The notes: generated by a model not told the origin, from the letters alone. A stretch of 11,689 nt of DNA from an uncultured Eggerthellaceae bacterium (GCA_934631995.1 CAKTYF010000058.1:1-11689); one strand, 5' to 3'. Shown: positions 1 to 5,352, numbered from the stretch's first letter. Translations and numbers: made by a program.

Positions 1-327
1 CCCAGCGAGCTGTGGACGTGGTTCCTCGGGGCTTGCGTGGCGGTGGCCACCATCTCGGGCGCGGGCGCGGCATTGGGCGCGTGGCTCAAGAAGGCCAAGC
101 AGCCCGAGACGGAGCGCGAGGAGCGCATATCGCGCCTCGAGGAGACCGTGGCGCGGCACGACAAGCTGTTCCGCAACGACAAGAGCCGCTTGGACGAAAT
201 CGAGAACGGCAACCGCGTGACGCAGATGGCTCTATTGGCGCTGCTCGACCACGGCATCGACGGGAATAATCTCGAGCAGATGAAGCAGGCCAAGGAGGAC
301 CTGCAACGACATTTGGTAGAAAGGTAG
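1..327 (+). CDS. Phage lysis-region membrane/coiled-coil protein, 5' partial
   Basis: The reading frame is open from the first base of the window, so the true start lies upstream; an internal GTG at 37 would give 96 residues but would cut into the membrane segment. The visible N-terminus is a hydrophobic, Gly/Ala-rich stretch (about 15 residues) followed by Lys residues, consistent with one membrane anchor. The remainder is highly charged and predicted to be a coiled coil (EERISRLEETVARHDK), ending with LLDHGIDGNN and an amphipathic helix. This layout is common for small proteins encoded immediately before the holin and endolysin in siphophages of Gram-positive bacteria, comparable in shape to XhlA-type holin accessory proteins. 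It ends 7 bp before the holin start, so it is probably co-translated with it. A role in lysis is inferred from position; the family is not formally identified. Confidence 0.7.
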   Translation, partial: PSELWTWFLGACVAVATISGAGAALGAWLKKAKQPETEREERISRLEETVARHDKLFRNDKSRLDEIENGNRVTQMALLALLDHGIDGNNLEQMKQAKEDLQRHLVER

Positions 328-334
328 GAGAAAA

Positions 335-598
335 ATGGCTATCAATTGGAAAGTACGCGTGAAGAACAAGATGTTTTGGCTTGCACTTATCCCAGCAATC
401 CTGCTGGTGGTGCAGGTAATCGCCGCGCCATTCGGCTATGACTTCGACTTCGTGGTGCTGAATCAGCAGCTGGCAGCTATCATCAACGCTATCTTCGCAT
501 TACTGGTGATCATCGGAATCCCCGTGGACATGACCACGGACGGCTTCGGCGACTCCCAGCAGGCCTTGGGCTACACAGAGCCGCGCAAGGAGCAGTAA
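335..598 (+). CDS. Phage holin, phi-LC3 type
   Basis: This 87-residue protein begins INWKVRVKNKMFWLALIPA, the N-terminal signature of the phi-LC3 holin family (Phage_holin_1). It has two hydrophobic segments, roughly residues 13-32 and 46-63, joined by a short loop, and a polar C-terminus containing the family-typical TTDGFGDSQQAL. Holins of this type accumulate in the cytoplasmic membrane and open lesions that let the endolysin reach peptidoglycan. The ATG is preceded by a purine-rich ribosome binding site (GGTAGGAGAAAA). Its TAA overlaps the amidase ATG (TAATG at 596-600), so holin and endolysin are translationally coupled. Length matches the family, and I see no damage. Confidence 0.93.
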   Translation: MAINWKVRVKNKMFWLALIPAILLVVQVIAAPFGYDFDFVVLNQQLAAIINAIFALLVIIGIPVDMTTDGFGDSQQALGYTEPRKEQ

Positions 599-1353
599 TG
601 GACATCAACCGCACGTGGGAGACCTTCAACGGGTCGTATGAGTGGAACTCGCCCTCGTGGATCGTGGTGCATTACACCGCTGGCGCGTGGGGCGTGACCG
701 CCGAGGCGAACGCCCAGTACTACTACCGCAACGGCGGCAACGTCCAGTGCGGCACGCACTACTTCCTGGGCGACGACGGCATCTACGCCTCCACGCCCGA
801 GGGGCGCGGCGCGTGGACGAACGGCAACTACGAGGCGAATACCCACGCAATCAGCATCGAGGTCGCCTGCGGGTCTGACGAGCCGTGCTTCACCGACACC
901 GAGCGCGAGCTTCTGCGCGAGCTGGTGGGCGACATCATGGAGCGCTACGGCATCGATGCGGACCACGTTATACGACACTACGACGTCGTTGACTGCTTCG
1001 GCGGGAACACGCTAGACCCGCACAAGAACTGCCCCCGCCCCTACATCGACGAAGAGGCGTGGGAGGAACTGCACGATTACATCACAGGGGAAGGAGAACC
1101 CGACATGGATATGAACGACCGAATCACCGACGGATACATCATGGACGGCACCACCTACGCCACCGTGGGCAACTGCATCTACTGGGCTGAGCGCAACGCG
1201 GAGCAGGCCTTGAGCGCGGTCGGCTCGCTGGCAGACCAGGTGCGCGAGCTGTCAGAGAAGGTGGAATCGCTCTCCATCGGCGGCGGCACCGTGGATTACA
1301 CCGCATTGGCCAAGGCGGTCTGCAACGAGCAAGCCAAACGCATGACAGAATAG
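598..1353 (+). CDS. N-acetylmuramoyl-L-alanine amidase endolysin (Amidase_2)
   Basis: This 251-residue protein carries a zinc-dependent amidase domain over about residues 10-160. The zinc ligands and active-site motifs are visible: IVVHYTAG (first His), HYFLGDDG, HAISIEVAC, and the C-terminal VIRHYDVVDC...DPHKNCP block, which supplies the second His and the CP typical of T7-lysozyme-like/PGRP folds. It would cleave the lactyl-amide bond between MurNAc and the stem peptide during phage release. The last 90 residues are not a recognisable wall-binding repeat. They contain a short predicted coiled coil (LADQVRELSEKVESL), a Gly-rich hinge and a VDYTALAKAV helix, a tail seen in other phage lysis proteins. 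There is no signal peptide, as expected for a holin-dependent endolysin. Its start overlaps the holin stop. Confidence 0.93.
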   Translation: MDINRTWETFNGSYEWNSPSWIVVHYTAGAWGVTAEANAQYYYRNGGNVQCGTHYFLGDDGIYASTPEGRGAWTNGNYEANTHAISIEVACGSDEPCFTDTERELLRELVGDIMERYGIDADHVIRHYDVVDCFGGNTLDPHKNCPRPYIDEEAWEELHDYITGEGEPDMDMNDRITDGYIMDGTTYATVGNCIYWAERNAEQALSAVGSLADQVRELSEKVESLSIGGGTVDYTALAKAVCNEQAKRMTE

Positions 1354-1361
1354 GGGCTGAT

Positions 1362-1469
1362 ATGTCTATCATCGAAGTCGCGGTAGCAGGGTGCGCTAGT
1401 GAGGACTGCGACCGCGAGATGTATCGATTTCGCGGAGTCCTATTGAGTTTTGCGTGGGTTTGTGGTTAA
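1362..1469 (+). CDS. Possible 35-residue protein after the endolysin
   Basis: An ATG at 1362 lies 8 bp after the amidase stop, with AGGGG as a plausible ribosome binding site overlapping that stop codon. The frame runs 35 codons to TAA at 1467. The product begins MSIIEVAVAGC, has a charged middle with two more cysteines (SEDCDREMYRF) and ends in a short hydrophobic segment (GVLLSFAWVCG). I recognise no family. Position and ribosome binding site make it a candidate small phage gene, but there is no independent support and it could be chance. Confidence 0.33.
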   Translation: MSIIEVAVAGCASEDCDREMYRFRGVLLSFAWVCG

Positions 1470-1602
1470 AATCGTTGCAGACAGAGAAAAGATACTTCAA
1501 ATCTTCGTCCTCCGTCTCCGCTACCCCCTAGCAGTACGTACTCCTAACATCTGGATGTGCCGAGCCTAGGGGGATTTTCGTGCCGAATAGAGGGAGCTGC
1601 AA
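1470..1602 (+). other. Hairpin-rich gap before the NYN gene
   Basis: No gene is visible here. CCCCCTAG at 1524-1531 pairs perfectly with CTAGGGGG at 1566-1573. Inside that closing stem lie a 10-bp palindrome AGTACGTACT (1533-1542) and a small hairpin ACATC/GATGT (1547-1558). Another hairpin, AAGAT/ATCTT, lies near 1489-1505. The short ATTTT after the outer stem makes it at best a weak + strand terminator for the lysis operon. It could also be a folded leader of the NYN gene or the end of a small mobile element. The NYN ribosome binding site GAGGGAG follows at about 1590-1596. Confidence 0.5.
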
Positions 1603-2265
1603 ATGCATCGGATGGCCGTGCTCGTCGATGGAGGGTTCTACCTTAAAAGAGCCAAGAGCCTCAGGGGGTTCAAATCTCCGAAAAGCAGGGCTAACGAGTT
1701 GGTGAAGTACTGCGCAGCCCATGTGAAGCACGAAAATGCCGAGCTTTATCGAATATTTTACTATGATTGCGACCCCGTCAACCGCAAAGCCTATCATCCG
1801 CTTCATGACAGGACGTTCGACCAATCGAAAACCGACGAGTACGCATGGAAGATGGACTTTTTCAAGGAGCTCGCGGGCAAGAGGAAGCTCGCCATACGCA
1901 AGGGGCAGGCTTTGGAGACTAGTGGTGAATTCGTTCTCAAAGCATCCGTTTCCAAGGATATCGTTCGCGGCAAAAGGACGCTCGATACGCTCACCGATGA
2001 TGATTTCGTGTTCGATGTCCAGCAAAAGGGCGTTGACGTGAGGATCGGCCTTGACGTGGCGCTCATAACTATGAACAAATATGCCGACCAAATAGTTTTG
2101 ATTACAGGGGATAGTGACTTCGTTCCAGCTGCGAAGTTCGCCAGGCGGAACGGCGTCGATTTCATACTCGACCCTATGTGGCATCCCTTCAGACCGGATT
2201 TAGGTATTCATGTTGACGGGATGTACACCCCTTGGCCGAATCCGAGCAAGAAGAACCGAAACTAA
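1603..2265 (+). CDS. NYN/PIN-like nuclease domain protein
   Basis: This 220-residue protein spans a single NYN domain, the metal-dependent PIN-like RNase fold. Candidate catalytic acids are Asp9 in AVLVDGGFYLKR, Asp145 and Asp151 in QKGVDVRIGLDVAL, and Asp170/Asp172 in LITGDSDFVPAAK. The C-terminal FILDPMWHP and HVDGM are typical of a subfamily I know from prophages, plasmids and genomic islands. A predicted substrate is RNA, but the target is unknown. There is no signal peptide or membrane segment. It has its own ribosome binding site and a terminator just after the stop, so it is a self-contained unit between the lysis genes and the attachment end, where temperate phages often carry defence or other cargo genes. 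Base composition looks more AT-rich than the lysis genes. The nuclease fold is well supported; a defence role is inference. Confidence 0.9.
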   Translation: MHRMAVLVDGGFYLKRAKSLRGFKSPKSRANELVKYCAAHVKHENAELYRIFYYDCDPVNRKAYHPLHDRTFDQSKTDEYAWKMDFFKELAGKRKLAIRKGQALETSGEFVLKASVSKDIVRGKRTLDTLTDDDFVFDVQQKGVDVRIGLDVALITMNKYADQIVLITGDSDFVPAAKFARRNGVDFILDPMWHPFRPDLGIHVDGMYTPWPNPSKKNRN

Positions 2266-2272
2266 CGAAGAT

Positions 2273-2300
2273 CCCTGCCTTCGGGCGGGGGGGAGTTTTT
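2273..2300 (+). terminator. Intrinsic terminator of the NYN gene
   Basis: CCCTGCC pairs with GGCGGGG around a TTCG tetraloop (7 bp including one G-U). GGGAG and then five T residues follow. It sits 8 bp after the NYN stop. The spacer between stem and T-run is a little long, so strength is uncertain. Confidence 0.7.
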
Positions 2301-2319
2301 GGTATAATCGCAGTATAAT
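2300..2319 (+). promoter_or_regulatory. Tandem extended -10 promoter
   Basis: TGGTATAAT (2300-2308) is a perfect extended -10 element. A second perfect TATAAT lies 11 bp downstream (2314-2319) within a tandem 11-mer: TATAATCGCAG then TATAATCGCAC. No good -35 is visible because the NYN terminator occupies that region, which fits an extended -10 promoter. Predicted starts fall at about 2315-2327 and would drive the RNA-like segment that follows. Confidence 0.65.
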
Positions 2320-2611
2320 CGCACCCGATGCTGCGGCTGAGGGAGGGAGAATCGGCCTGCCATAGAGTGGCGAAAAACGGAGCGGTGCGTACAAGCTCGG
2401 TTACCCAACGGTTCCTCCTGACTACGCATGTATACCGGTTAGGCCTCTTTACGATGCGCACTTGCCGGTCTTCGCAAGACGTTGCGCTACGGTCTTACGC
2501 TGAGGGTTTCCATGGGATTCTCGGCGGTTCTAACGTGACGCGTTAAAGGTTCCATGCGCGAATCGCGATAGCGCATGGTCGGCTCCCCCGCTTCAGCGGG
2601 GGAGTTTTTTT
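2320..2611 (+). ncRNA. Candidate structured non-coding RNA, about 290 nt
   Basis: This segment has its own promoter and a strong terminator and holds no convincing gene. The only ORF of any size (2328-2546) lacks a ribosome binding site and has an atypical composition. Potential helices include CCGAT 2325-2329 with ATCGG 2351-2355, GCCA/TGGC at 2359-2371, GTCTT/AAGAC at 2468-2480, TAACG/CGTTA at 2531-2545, and an 8-bp stem CCATGCGC/GCGCATGG at 2552-2578, followed by the terminator hairpin. I do not recognise 6S, tmRNA, RNase P, a riboswitch, or the large phage RNAs GOLLD and ROOL. The exact 5' end is inferred from the promoter. It may act with the preceding NYN RNase, but that is speculation from position. 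Confidence 0.55.
2583..2611 (+). terminator. Strong intrinsic terminator
   Basis: A perfect 9-bp stem CTCCCCCGC/GCGGGGGAG closes a TTCA loop and runs directly into seven T residues. It ends the RNA-like segment and insulates the regulator gene downstream. Confidence 0.92.
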
Positions 2612-2617
2612 CGTTTT

Positions 2618-2674
2618 GGACTAATTATTGGACTAGGTTAGTCTAGTCGTTAGATTAGGTTAGTCCGTTGTTAC
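2618..2674 (+). repeat. TTAG-type repeats with near-helical spacing
   Basis: GTTAG occurs at 2637, 2649 and 2659 and GTTAC at 2670, giving steps of 12, 10 and 11 bp. GGTTAGTC occurs at 2636 and 2658, exactly 22 bp apart, and GGACTA occurs at 2618 and 2630. Same-face spacing of short direct repeats is what OmpR/PhoB-type regulators bind, and such a regulator is encoded next. Binding is inferred. Confidence 0.5.
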
Positions 2675-2683
2675 TCCGTTCTA

Positions 2684-2716
2684 AAGGGCAGAGTAAGGGA
2701 AGAGTAAGGGCAGACT
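2684..2716 (+). repeat. Three tandem 11-bp repeats (AAGGGnAGAnT)
   Basis: AAGGGCAGAGT, AAGGGAAGAGT and AAGGGCAGACT follow one another with no gap. The exact 11-bp period places each copy on the same DNA face. They differ in sequence from the GGTTA-type repeats on either side, so they may bind another protein or a divergent version of the same site. Confidence 0.7.
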
Positions 2717-2750
2717 AGCGCGTCTCGGTTGCCTTCTTATAGGACGCAAT

Positions 2751-2783
2751 GGTAAACGTTCGGTTATTTTTCGGTTACGTTCA
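2751..2783 (+). promoter_or_regulatory. Likely binding array of the downstream response regulator
   Basis: Three consecutive 11-mers each start with GGT(A/T)A: GGTAAACGTTC, GGTTATTTTTC and GGTTACGTTCA. The best copy contains GGTTAC, the reverse complement of the GTAACC repeated after the regulator gene. An extended -10-like TGCTAACAT lies at 2805-2813, so the array sits upstream of a possible regulator promoter. Autoregulation is inferred from repeat spacing and the shared motif. Confidence 0.55.
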
Positions 2784-2949
2784 AAACAGCTCCTATCAGG
2801 CAGGTGCTAACATCTTGCCATGGGAGCATACGAGACACATCATTCACTCACAAACCACGTACACAGATGCCGTAAGCGCACCTGCATGCAGATTCGCTGC
2901 GTTCCTTCGCCGCCTAAAGTCGAGACGGTCTGCGGCGATAGGAGGGCGC

Positions 2950-3576
2950 ATGAGGGCGTTGGTTTTGTGCGGGGAAGAAGAGGAATCAGGAAAGATAGCT
3001 AGGATGCTCGGGGGCGCGATGTCCGTCGATTCGGCGACGACGCCCAAAGAGGCGCTTGCGCTGACGAGGCGGCGCAAGTATTCCCTATACATCATTGACA
3101 TCGAGGCGGGCGGCATCGAGCTGTGCCGCACTATCAGGCGTTTTTCAAAAGCCGCTATCATTTTCATATCACCCGAAAGAAACGAGGCGAAGGCCGTGGC
3201 GGGATTCGACGCGGGGGCAGACGACTACCTGCCAAGGCCGTACGGCATGCTTGAGCTGGCGAGCCGTGTGAGAGCGGTCATGCGCCGGTGCTCGGACACC
3301 CCGTGCCGCATTGAATGGCTCGACGAGGCGACGCGATCGGTGCTAATCGACGGCGAGCCAGTGGCGCTCTCGCCCACGGAGTACGACATACTCATGGTGC
3401 TAGCTCGGGCGGGAGGCTCGGCCGTAAGCAAGCGCGACATAATCCGCGCCGCGTGGGGCGATTGCTCGTTTGCAACCGACGACGCGCTTAAGGTGCGCGT
3501 CAAGGCGCTGCGTGACAAGATAGGCGCAGGGCGCGTGGAGACCGTTCGCGGCTTCGGATACAGGCTCGTGACCTAA
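2950..3576 (+). CDS. Orphan OmpR/PhoB-family response regulator, degenerate receiver
   Basis: The ATG at 2950 follows GGAGGG with correct spacing. The open frame extends 67 codons upstream, but that extension is not receiver-like, so I reject it. The 208-residue product has a receiver domain (about 1-113) and a winged helix (about 120-207) with LSPTEYDIL, VRVKALRDKI and VETVRGFGYRL, clear OmpR/PhoB hallmarks. The presumed phospho-acceptor Asp50 (IIDIEAGG) and Ser74 are present. However, the usual acidic pair near residue 8 reads CGEEEE and the conserved Lys is Arg96 (YLPRPY). Phosphorylation may therefore be altered or absent. No histidine kinase is in the window. GTAACC-type repeats with about 11-bp spacing flank the gene on both sides, and a four-gene set follows, its likely target. 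Confidence 0.9.
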   Translation: MRALVLCGEEEESGKIARMLGGAMSVDSATTPKEALALTRRRKYSLYIIDIEAGGIELCRTIRRFSKAAIIFISPERNEAKAVAGFDAGADDYLPRPYGMLELASRVRAVMRRCSDTPCRIEWLDEATRSVLIDGEPVALSPTEYDILMVLARAGGSAVSKRDIIRAAWGDCSFATDDALKVRVKALRDKIGAGRVETVRGFGYRLVT

Positions 3577-3606
3577 TCGTAACCGCCCCCGTAACCCACA
3601 GTAACC
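3568..3606 (+). promoter_or_regulatory. GTAACC repeat array upstream of the four-gene set
   Basis: GTGACC at 3568 (inside the regulator's last codons) is followed by GTAACC at 3579, 3591 and 3601, steps of 11, 12 and 10 bp. This resembles a PhoB-type box. A weak -10 candidate, GACAAT, lies at 3617-3622. The motif is inverted relative to the GGTTAC array before the regulator. The array is 49 bp upstream of the first gene of the set, suggesting direct control by the regulator. Confidence 0.6.
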
Positions 3607-3654
3607 TCATTCGCGGGACAATCACGGCATCAGGAGATTTCCAAGGGGGCAACC

Positions 3655-4023
3655 ATGTTCAACCCGTACCAGTTCCAGCAGGCGTACCAGCCATACCAGC
3701 CCTACCAGCAACCCGAGCCCGCGTTCGTGGAGATAGACGGGCGCGACTCAATTCCTCTTCTTCAGATACCACCCAATCAGCGGCGCGTTTACTTCGACAA
3801 GCGCATGGAACGCTTCTACACCGTCGAGACCGATGCGGTCGGGGCGAAGTCCGTGCAGGCGTACGATTTCGCGCCCGCACGCGAGGAAGAGACGGAGTAC
3901 GTTACTAGAAAGGACTTCGACGAATGGAGGGAGAGCCTTGAGCAGCTTATTCAAGAGACAGGGCGCGCAGGCGCTGGGGATAGACCAGCTCCGCCGAGCC
4001 CGCGAGATGGTTCCAGAGGCTAA
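3655..4023 (+). CDS. Tyr/Pro/Gln-rich accessory protein
   Basis: A 122-residue protein with ribosome binding site AAGGGGG before the ATG. Residues 1-25 are low complexity with YQPYQPYQ repeats. Residues 26-75 look folded (VEIDGRDSIPLLQIPP, VYFDKRMERFYTVETD). Then comes a charged helix (EYVTRKDFDEWRESLEQLIQE) and a Pro/Gly/Arg tail. The last 86 bases overlap the next small ORF in another frame, which probably explains the odd tail. Similar small proteins with Q/P/Y-rich starts occur next to Cys-rich and jelly-roll proteins in mobile regions of gut Firmicutes; I recall the general pattern, not a named family. Function is unknown. It could be a virion accessory or surface-associated protein. Confidence 0.8.
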   Translation: MFNPYQFQQAYQPYQPYQQPEPAFVEIDGRDSIPLLQIPPNQRRVYFDKRMERFYTVETDAVGAKSVQAYDFAPAREEETEYVTRKDFDEWRESLEQLIQETGRAGAGDRPAPPSPRDGSRG

Positions 4024-4135
4024 GCAAGGACAGATGCTGCAGGATGCGATAAATCGGGCGAACCTGTCGGCAAGCCAGGTCGAGGAAGTTTTCTCCCAAG
4101 CCGCGCAGATAGCGAAGAGCCTGGGTCTGAAGTAG
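3938..4135 (+). CDS. Small helical protein in overlapping frame (TTG start)
   Basis: I place the start at TTG 3938 because GGAGGGAG lies 5-12 bases upstream. The longer frame from 3833 is out-of-frame shadow of the previous gene (Arg/Ser-rich and unlike a real protein). The 65-residue product starts MSSLFKRQGAQ and is mostly amphipathic helix (QMLQDAINRANLSASQVEEV) ending SLGLK. It overlaps the 3' end of the preceding gene by 86 bases, a tight arrangement implying coupled translation. It is cytoplasmic, with no membrane segment. I do not recognise a family; its composition and clean end argue that it is real. Confidence 0.68.
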   Translation: MSSLFKRQGAQALGIDQLRRAREMVPEAKQGQMLQDAINRANLSASQVEEVFSQAAQIAKSLGLK

Positions 4136-4198
4136 CAGCCTAAAGCCATGGCAGGCTAAGAGATACAACGAGAAATTACCTCAGAGAGGAGGAGAACC

Positions 4199-4813
4199 AT
4201 GGAAAACGGATTGTCACCCGCAGACGTGGCGGCTATGACCGGCACAGAGGGCGGGTTCGGCGGATGGACGGGGCTTATCGCCTTGCTCATCATCGCCAGC
4301 ATCTTCACGGGAGGTGGCGGCCTCACGGGAGGCGGCAGGGACTACGGGCAGTACGCCACCGCCGCCAGTCAGCAGGAGATCTTGTTCGGTCAGCAATTCC
4401 AAGGGCTTGACAGCAAGATTGACCGCATCGGCAACGGAATCGCGGATGCTACGTTTGCGCTCAACAACAGTGTTGGCGCGGTGGGCACGCAGGTGCAGGA
4501 GGCCAAGTACGACAACGCGCTGCGCATCGGCGATGTGGGAGCTAAGCTCGCGCAATGCTGCTGCGATACGAAGCAGGCGATCGGCGAGGTTAACTACAAC
4601 GGCGCGATGAACACGGCTGCCGTGAACGCCAACGTGACAGCGCAGGCGCAACGGGTCATCGACACCATCCAACAGAACAAGGTTGACGCCCTGCAGGCGC
4701 AGGTGTCTGAGCTGAAGACACAGCAGATGTTCTGCGGAATCCCGCGCATTAACCCATACGGCTACAACGTCGTTCCCTCGTTCCCGCAGTTCTGCGGCGG
4801 GACGCAGTTCTAG
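4199..4813 (+). CDS. Cys-rich protein with one membrane segment, mobile-element associated
   Basis: A 204-residue protein preceded by an excellent ribosome binding site (AGGAGGAG). Layout: short polar N-terminus, Gly-flanked hydrophobic segment at about 24-37 (LIALLIIASIF), Gly-rich linker, then a long helical part (about 60-175) with the motif CCCDTKQAI at 120-128, and a C-terminal tail with Cys179, Cys199 and several Pro/Tyr. Proteins with the same order (Gly/Trp-rich hydrophobic start, CCC(D/E) motif, helical repeats, a C-terminal LQAQVSEL-like helix and a Pro/Tyr tail) recur in gut bacterial genomes and phages, usually as unnamed hypothetical proteins. I infer a fibrous or trimeric assembly from the heptad-like helices, with membrane attachment. 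Function is unknown. Confidence 0.85.
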   Translation: MENGLSPADVAAMTGTEGGFGGWTGLIALLIIASIFTGGGGLTGGGRDYGQYATAASQQEILFGQQFQGLDSKIDRIGNGIADATFALNNSVGAVGTQVQEAKYDNALRIGDVGAKLAQCCCDTKQAIGEVNYNGAMNTAAVNANVTAQAQRVIDTIQQNKVDALQAQVSELKTQQMFCGIPRINPYGYNVVPSFPQFCGGTQF

Positions 4814-4822
4814 GGAGCCGCT

Positions 4823-5218
4823 ATGGGAAGAGTAGGAAGGCTGAGCTATTCAGGCGCGCCTGCTGCCGTCGCTGCGGGAGGGGCGGTGCCCTTCAACGCG
4901 CAGGTCTTGCCGTGCGGCATGTCGTACTCGGGCGGCGCGCTGTCGCTGAGACAGCCCGGGACATATAGGCTGTCGGCGAGCATCACCACGAGCGCGGCAG
5001 CTGCTGGCACGGAAGCCGTGCAGCTCTATGAGGGAGAAGTCCCGGTCGCTGGGGCTTACGCCGCGCAGGCCGCTGCCGCCGAGGGCGACGCATCGAACCT
5101 CTGCATCGAGTGGATCTTCGACGTGAGGCATGCGCAAAGCGGCACTGCGACGCTTTCGATTCGCAGCGCCAATGCAACCAACATCGCCCACGCCATGATG
5201 GTTGTGGAGCGCGTTTAG
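4823..5218 (+). CDS. C1q/TNF/BclA-like jelly-roll domain protein
   Basis: A 131-residue protein starting 10 bp after the previous stop, with AGGGAG as ribosome binding site. The pattern VPFNAQV...GALSLRQPGTYRLSASIT, then a second block with VQLYEGEVPVAGA, then SGTATLSIRSA...MMVVERV, matches the beta-strand spacing of small C1q/TNF-like or BclA C-terminal-like jelly rolls, which trimerise. There is no signal peptide and no collagen-like repeats. Such domains occur as tips of phage fibres and bacterial surface filaments. Directly after a helical, membrane-anchored partner gene, it may form the head of a shared structure; this is inference. A strong terminator follows, so it is the last gene of the set. 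Confidence 0.8.
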   Translation: MGRVGRLSYSGAPAAVAAGGAVPFNAQVLPCGMSYSGGALSLRQPGTYRLSASITTSAAAAGTEAVQLYEGEVPVAGAYAAQAAAAEGDASNLCIEWIFDVRHAQSGTATLSIRSANATNIAHAMMVVERV

Positions 5219-5236
5219 CGCGCATATGTTTAAGGG

Positions 5237-5266
5237 GCGGGCAGGCTTTCGAGCCTGTCCGCTTTT
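5237..5266 (+). terminator. Strong terminator closing the phage-side operon
   Basis: GCGGGCAGGCT pairs with AGCCTGTCCGC (11 bp with one G-U) around a TTCG loop, followed by TTTT. It lies 19 bp after the jelly-roll gene. Confidence 0.92.
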
Positions 5267-5277
5267 CTATGCACGAA

Positions 5278-5332
5278 ACTGATGCGAACTGATGCGAAGT
5301 CCTAGTGTTTTGTAGTGTTTTCTAGCGTTTTT
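5278..5332 (+). repeat. Two sets of 10-bp tandem repeats near the phage edge
   Basis: AACTGATGCG occurs twice in tandem (5278-5297). TAGTGTTTTG, TAGTGTTTTC and TAGCGTTTTT follow as three 10-bp copies (5303-5332). They lie between the last phage-side terminator and the tRNA 3' end. Integrase or excisionase arm-type sites are often short direct repeats at this position, but no integrase is present here to test the link. Confidence 0.6.
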
Positions 5333-5352
5333 CTATCCTTGGGAGAAAATAA

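Noticed and set aside
1485..1522. Resemblance of TTCAAATCTTCGTCCTCC to a tRNA or tmRNA 3' end, as a second attachment site
   Set aside because: The bases flanking the T-loop-like TTCAAAT do not form a T stem and no CCA follows; the tRNA-Arg at 5391-5466 is a far better candidate.
2328..2546. A 72-codon frame inside the RNA-like segment
   Set aside because: No ribosome binding site, a composition rich in Arg, Ser, His and Cys, and it lies across the predicted helices.
2320..2611. Retron or diversity-generating retroelement RNA
   Set aside because: No reverse transcriptase gene is in the window, and no template/variable repeat pair with adenine-specific differences was seen in the jelly-roll gene.
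2618..2783. CRISPR array
   Set aside because: The repeats are only 8-11 bp and directly adjacent or one helical turn apart, without spacers, and no cas gene is nearby.
2749..2949. A 67-codon N-terminal extension of the response regulator
   Set aside because: It would cover the repeat array and promoter region, has no ribosome binding site, and the residues before 2950 do not resemble a receiver domain. The ATG at 2950 has GGAGGG and starts the first beta strand.
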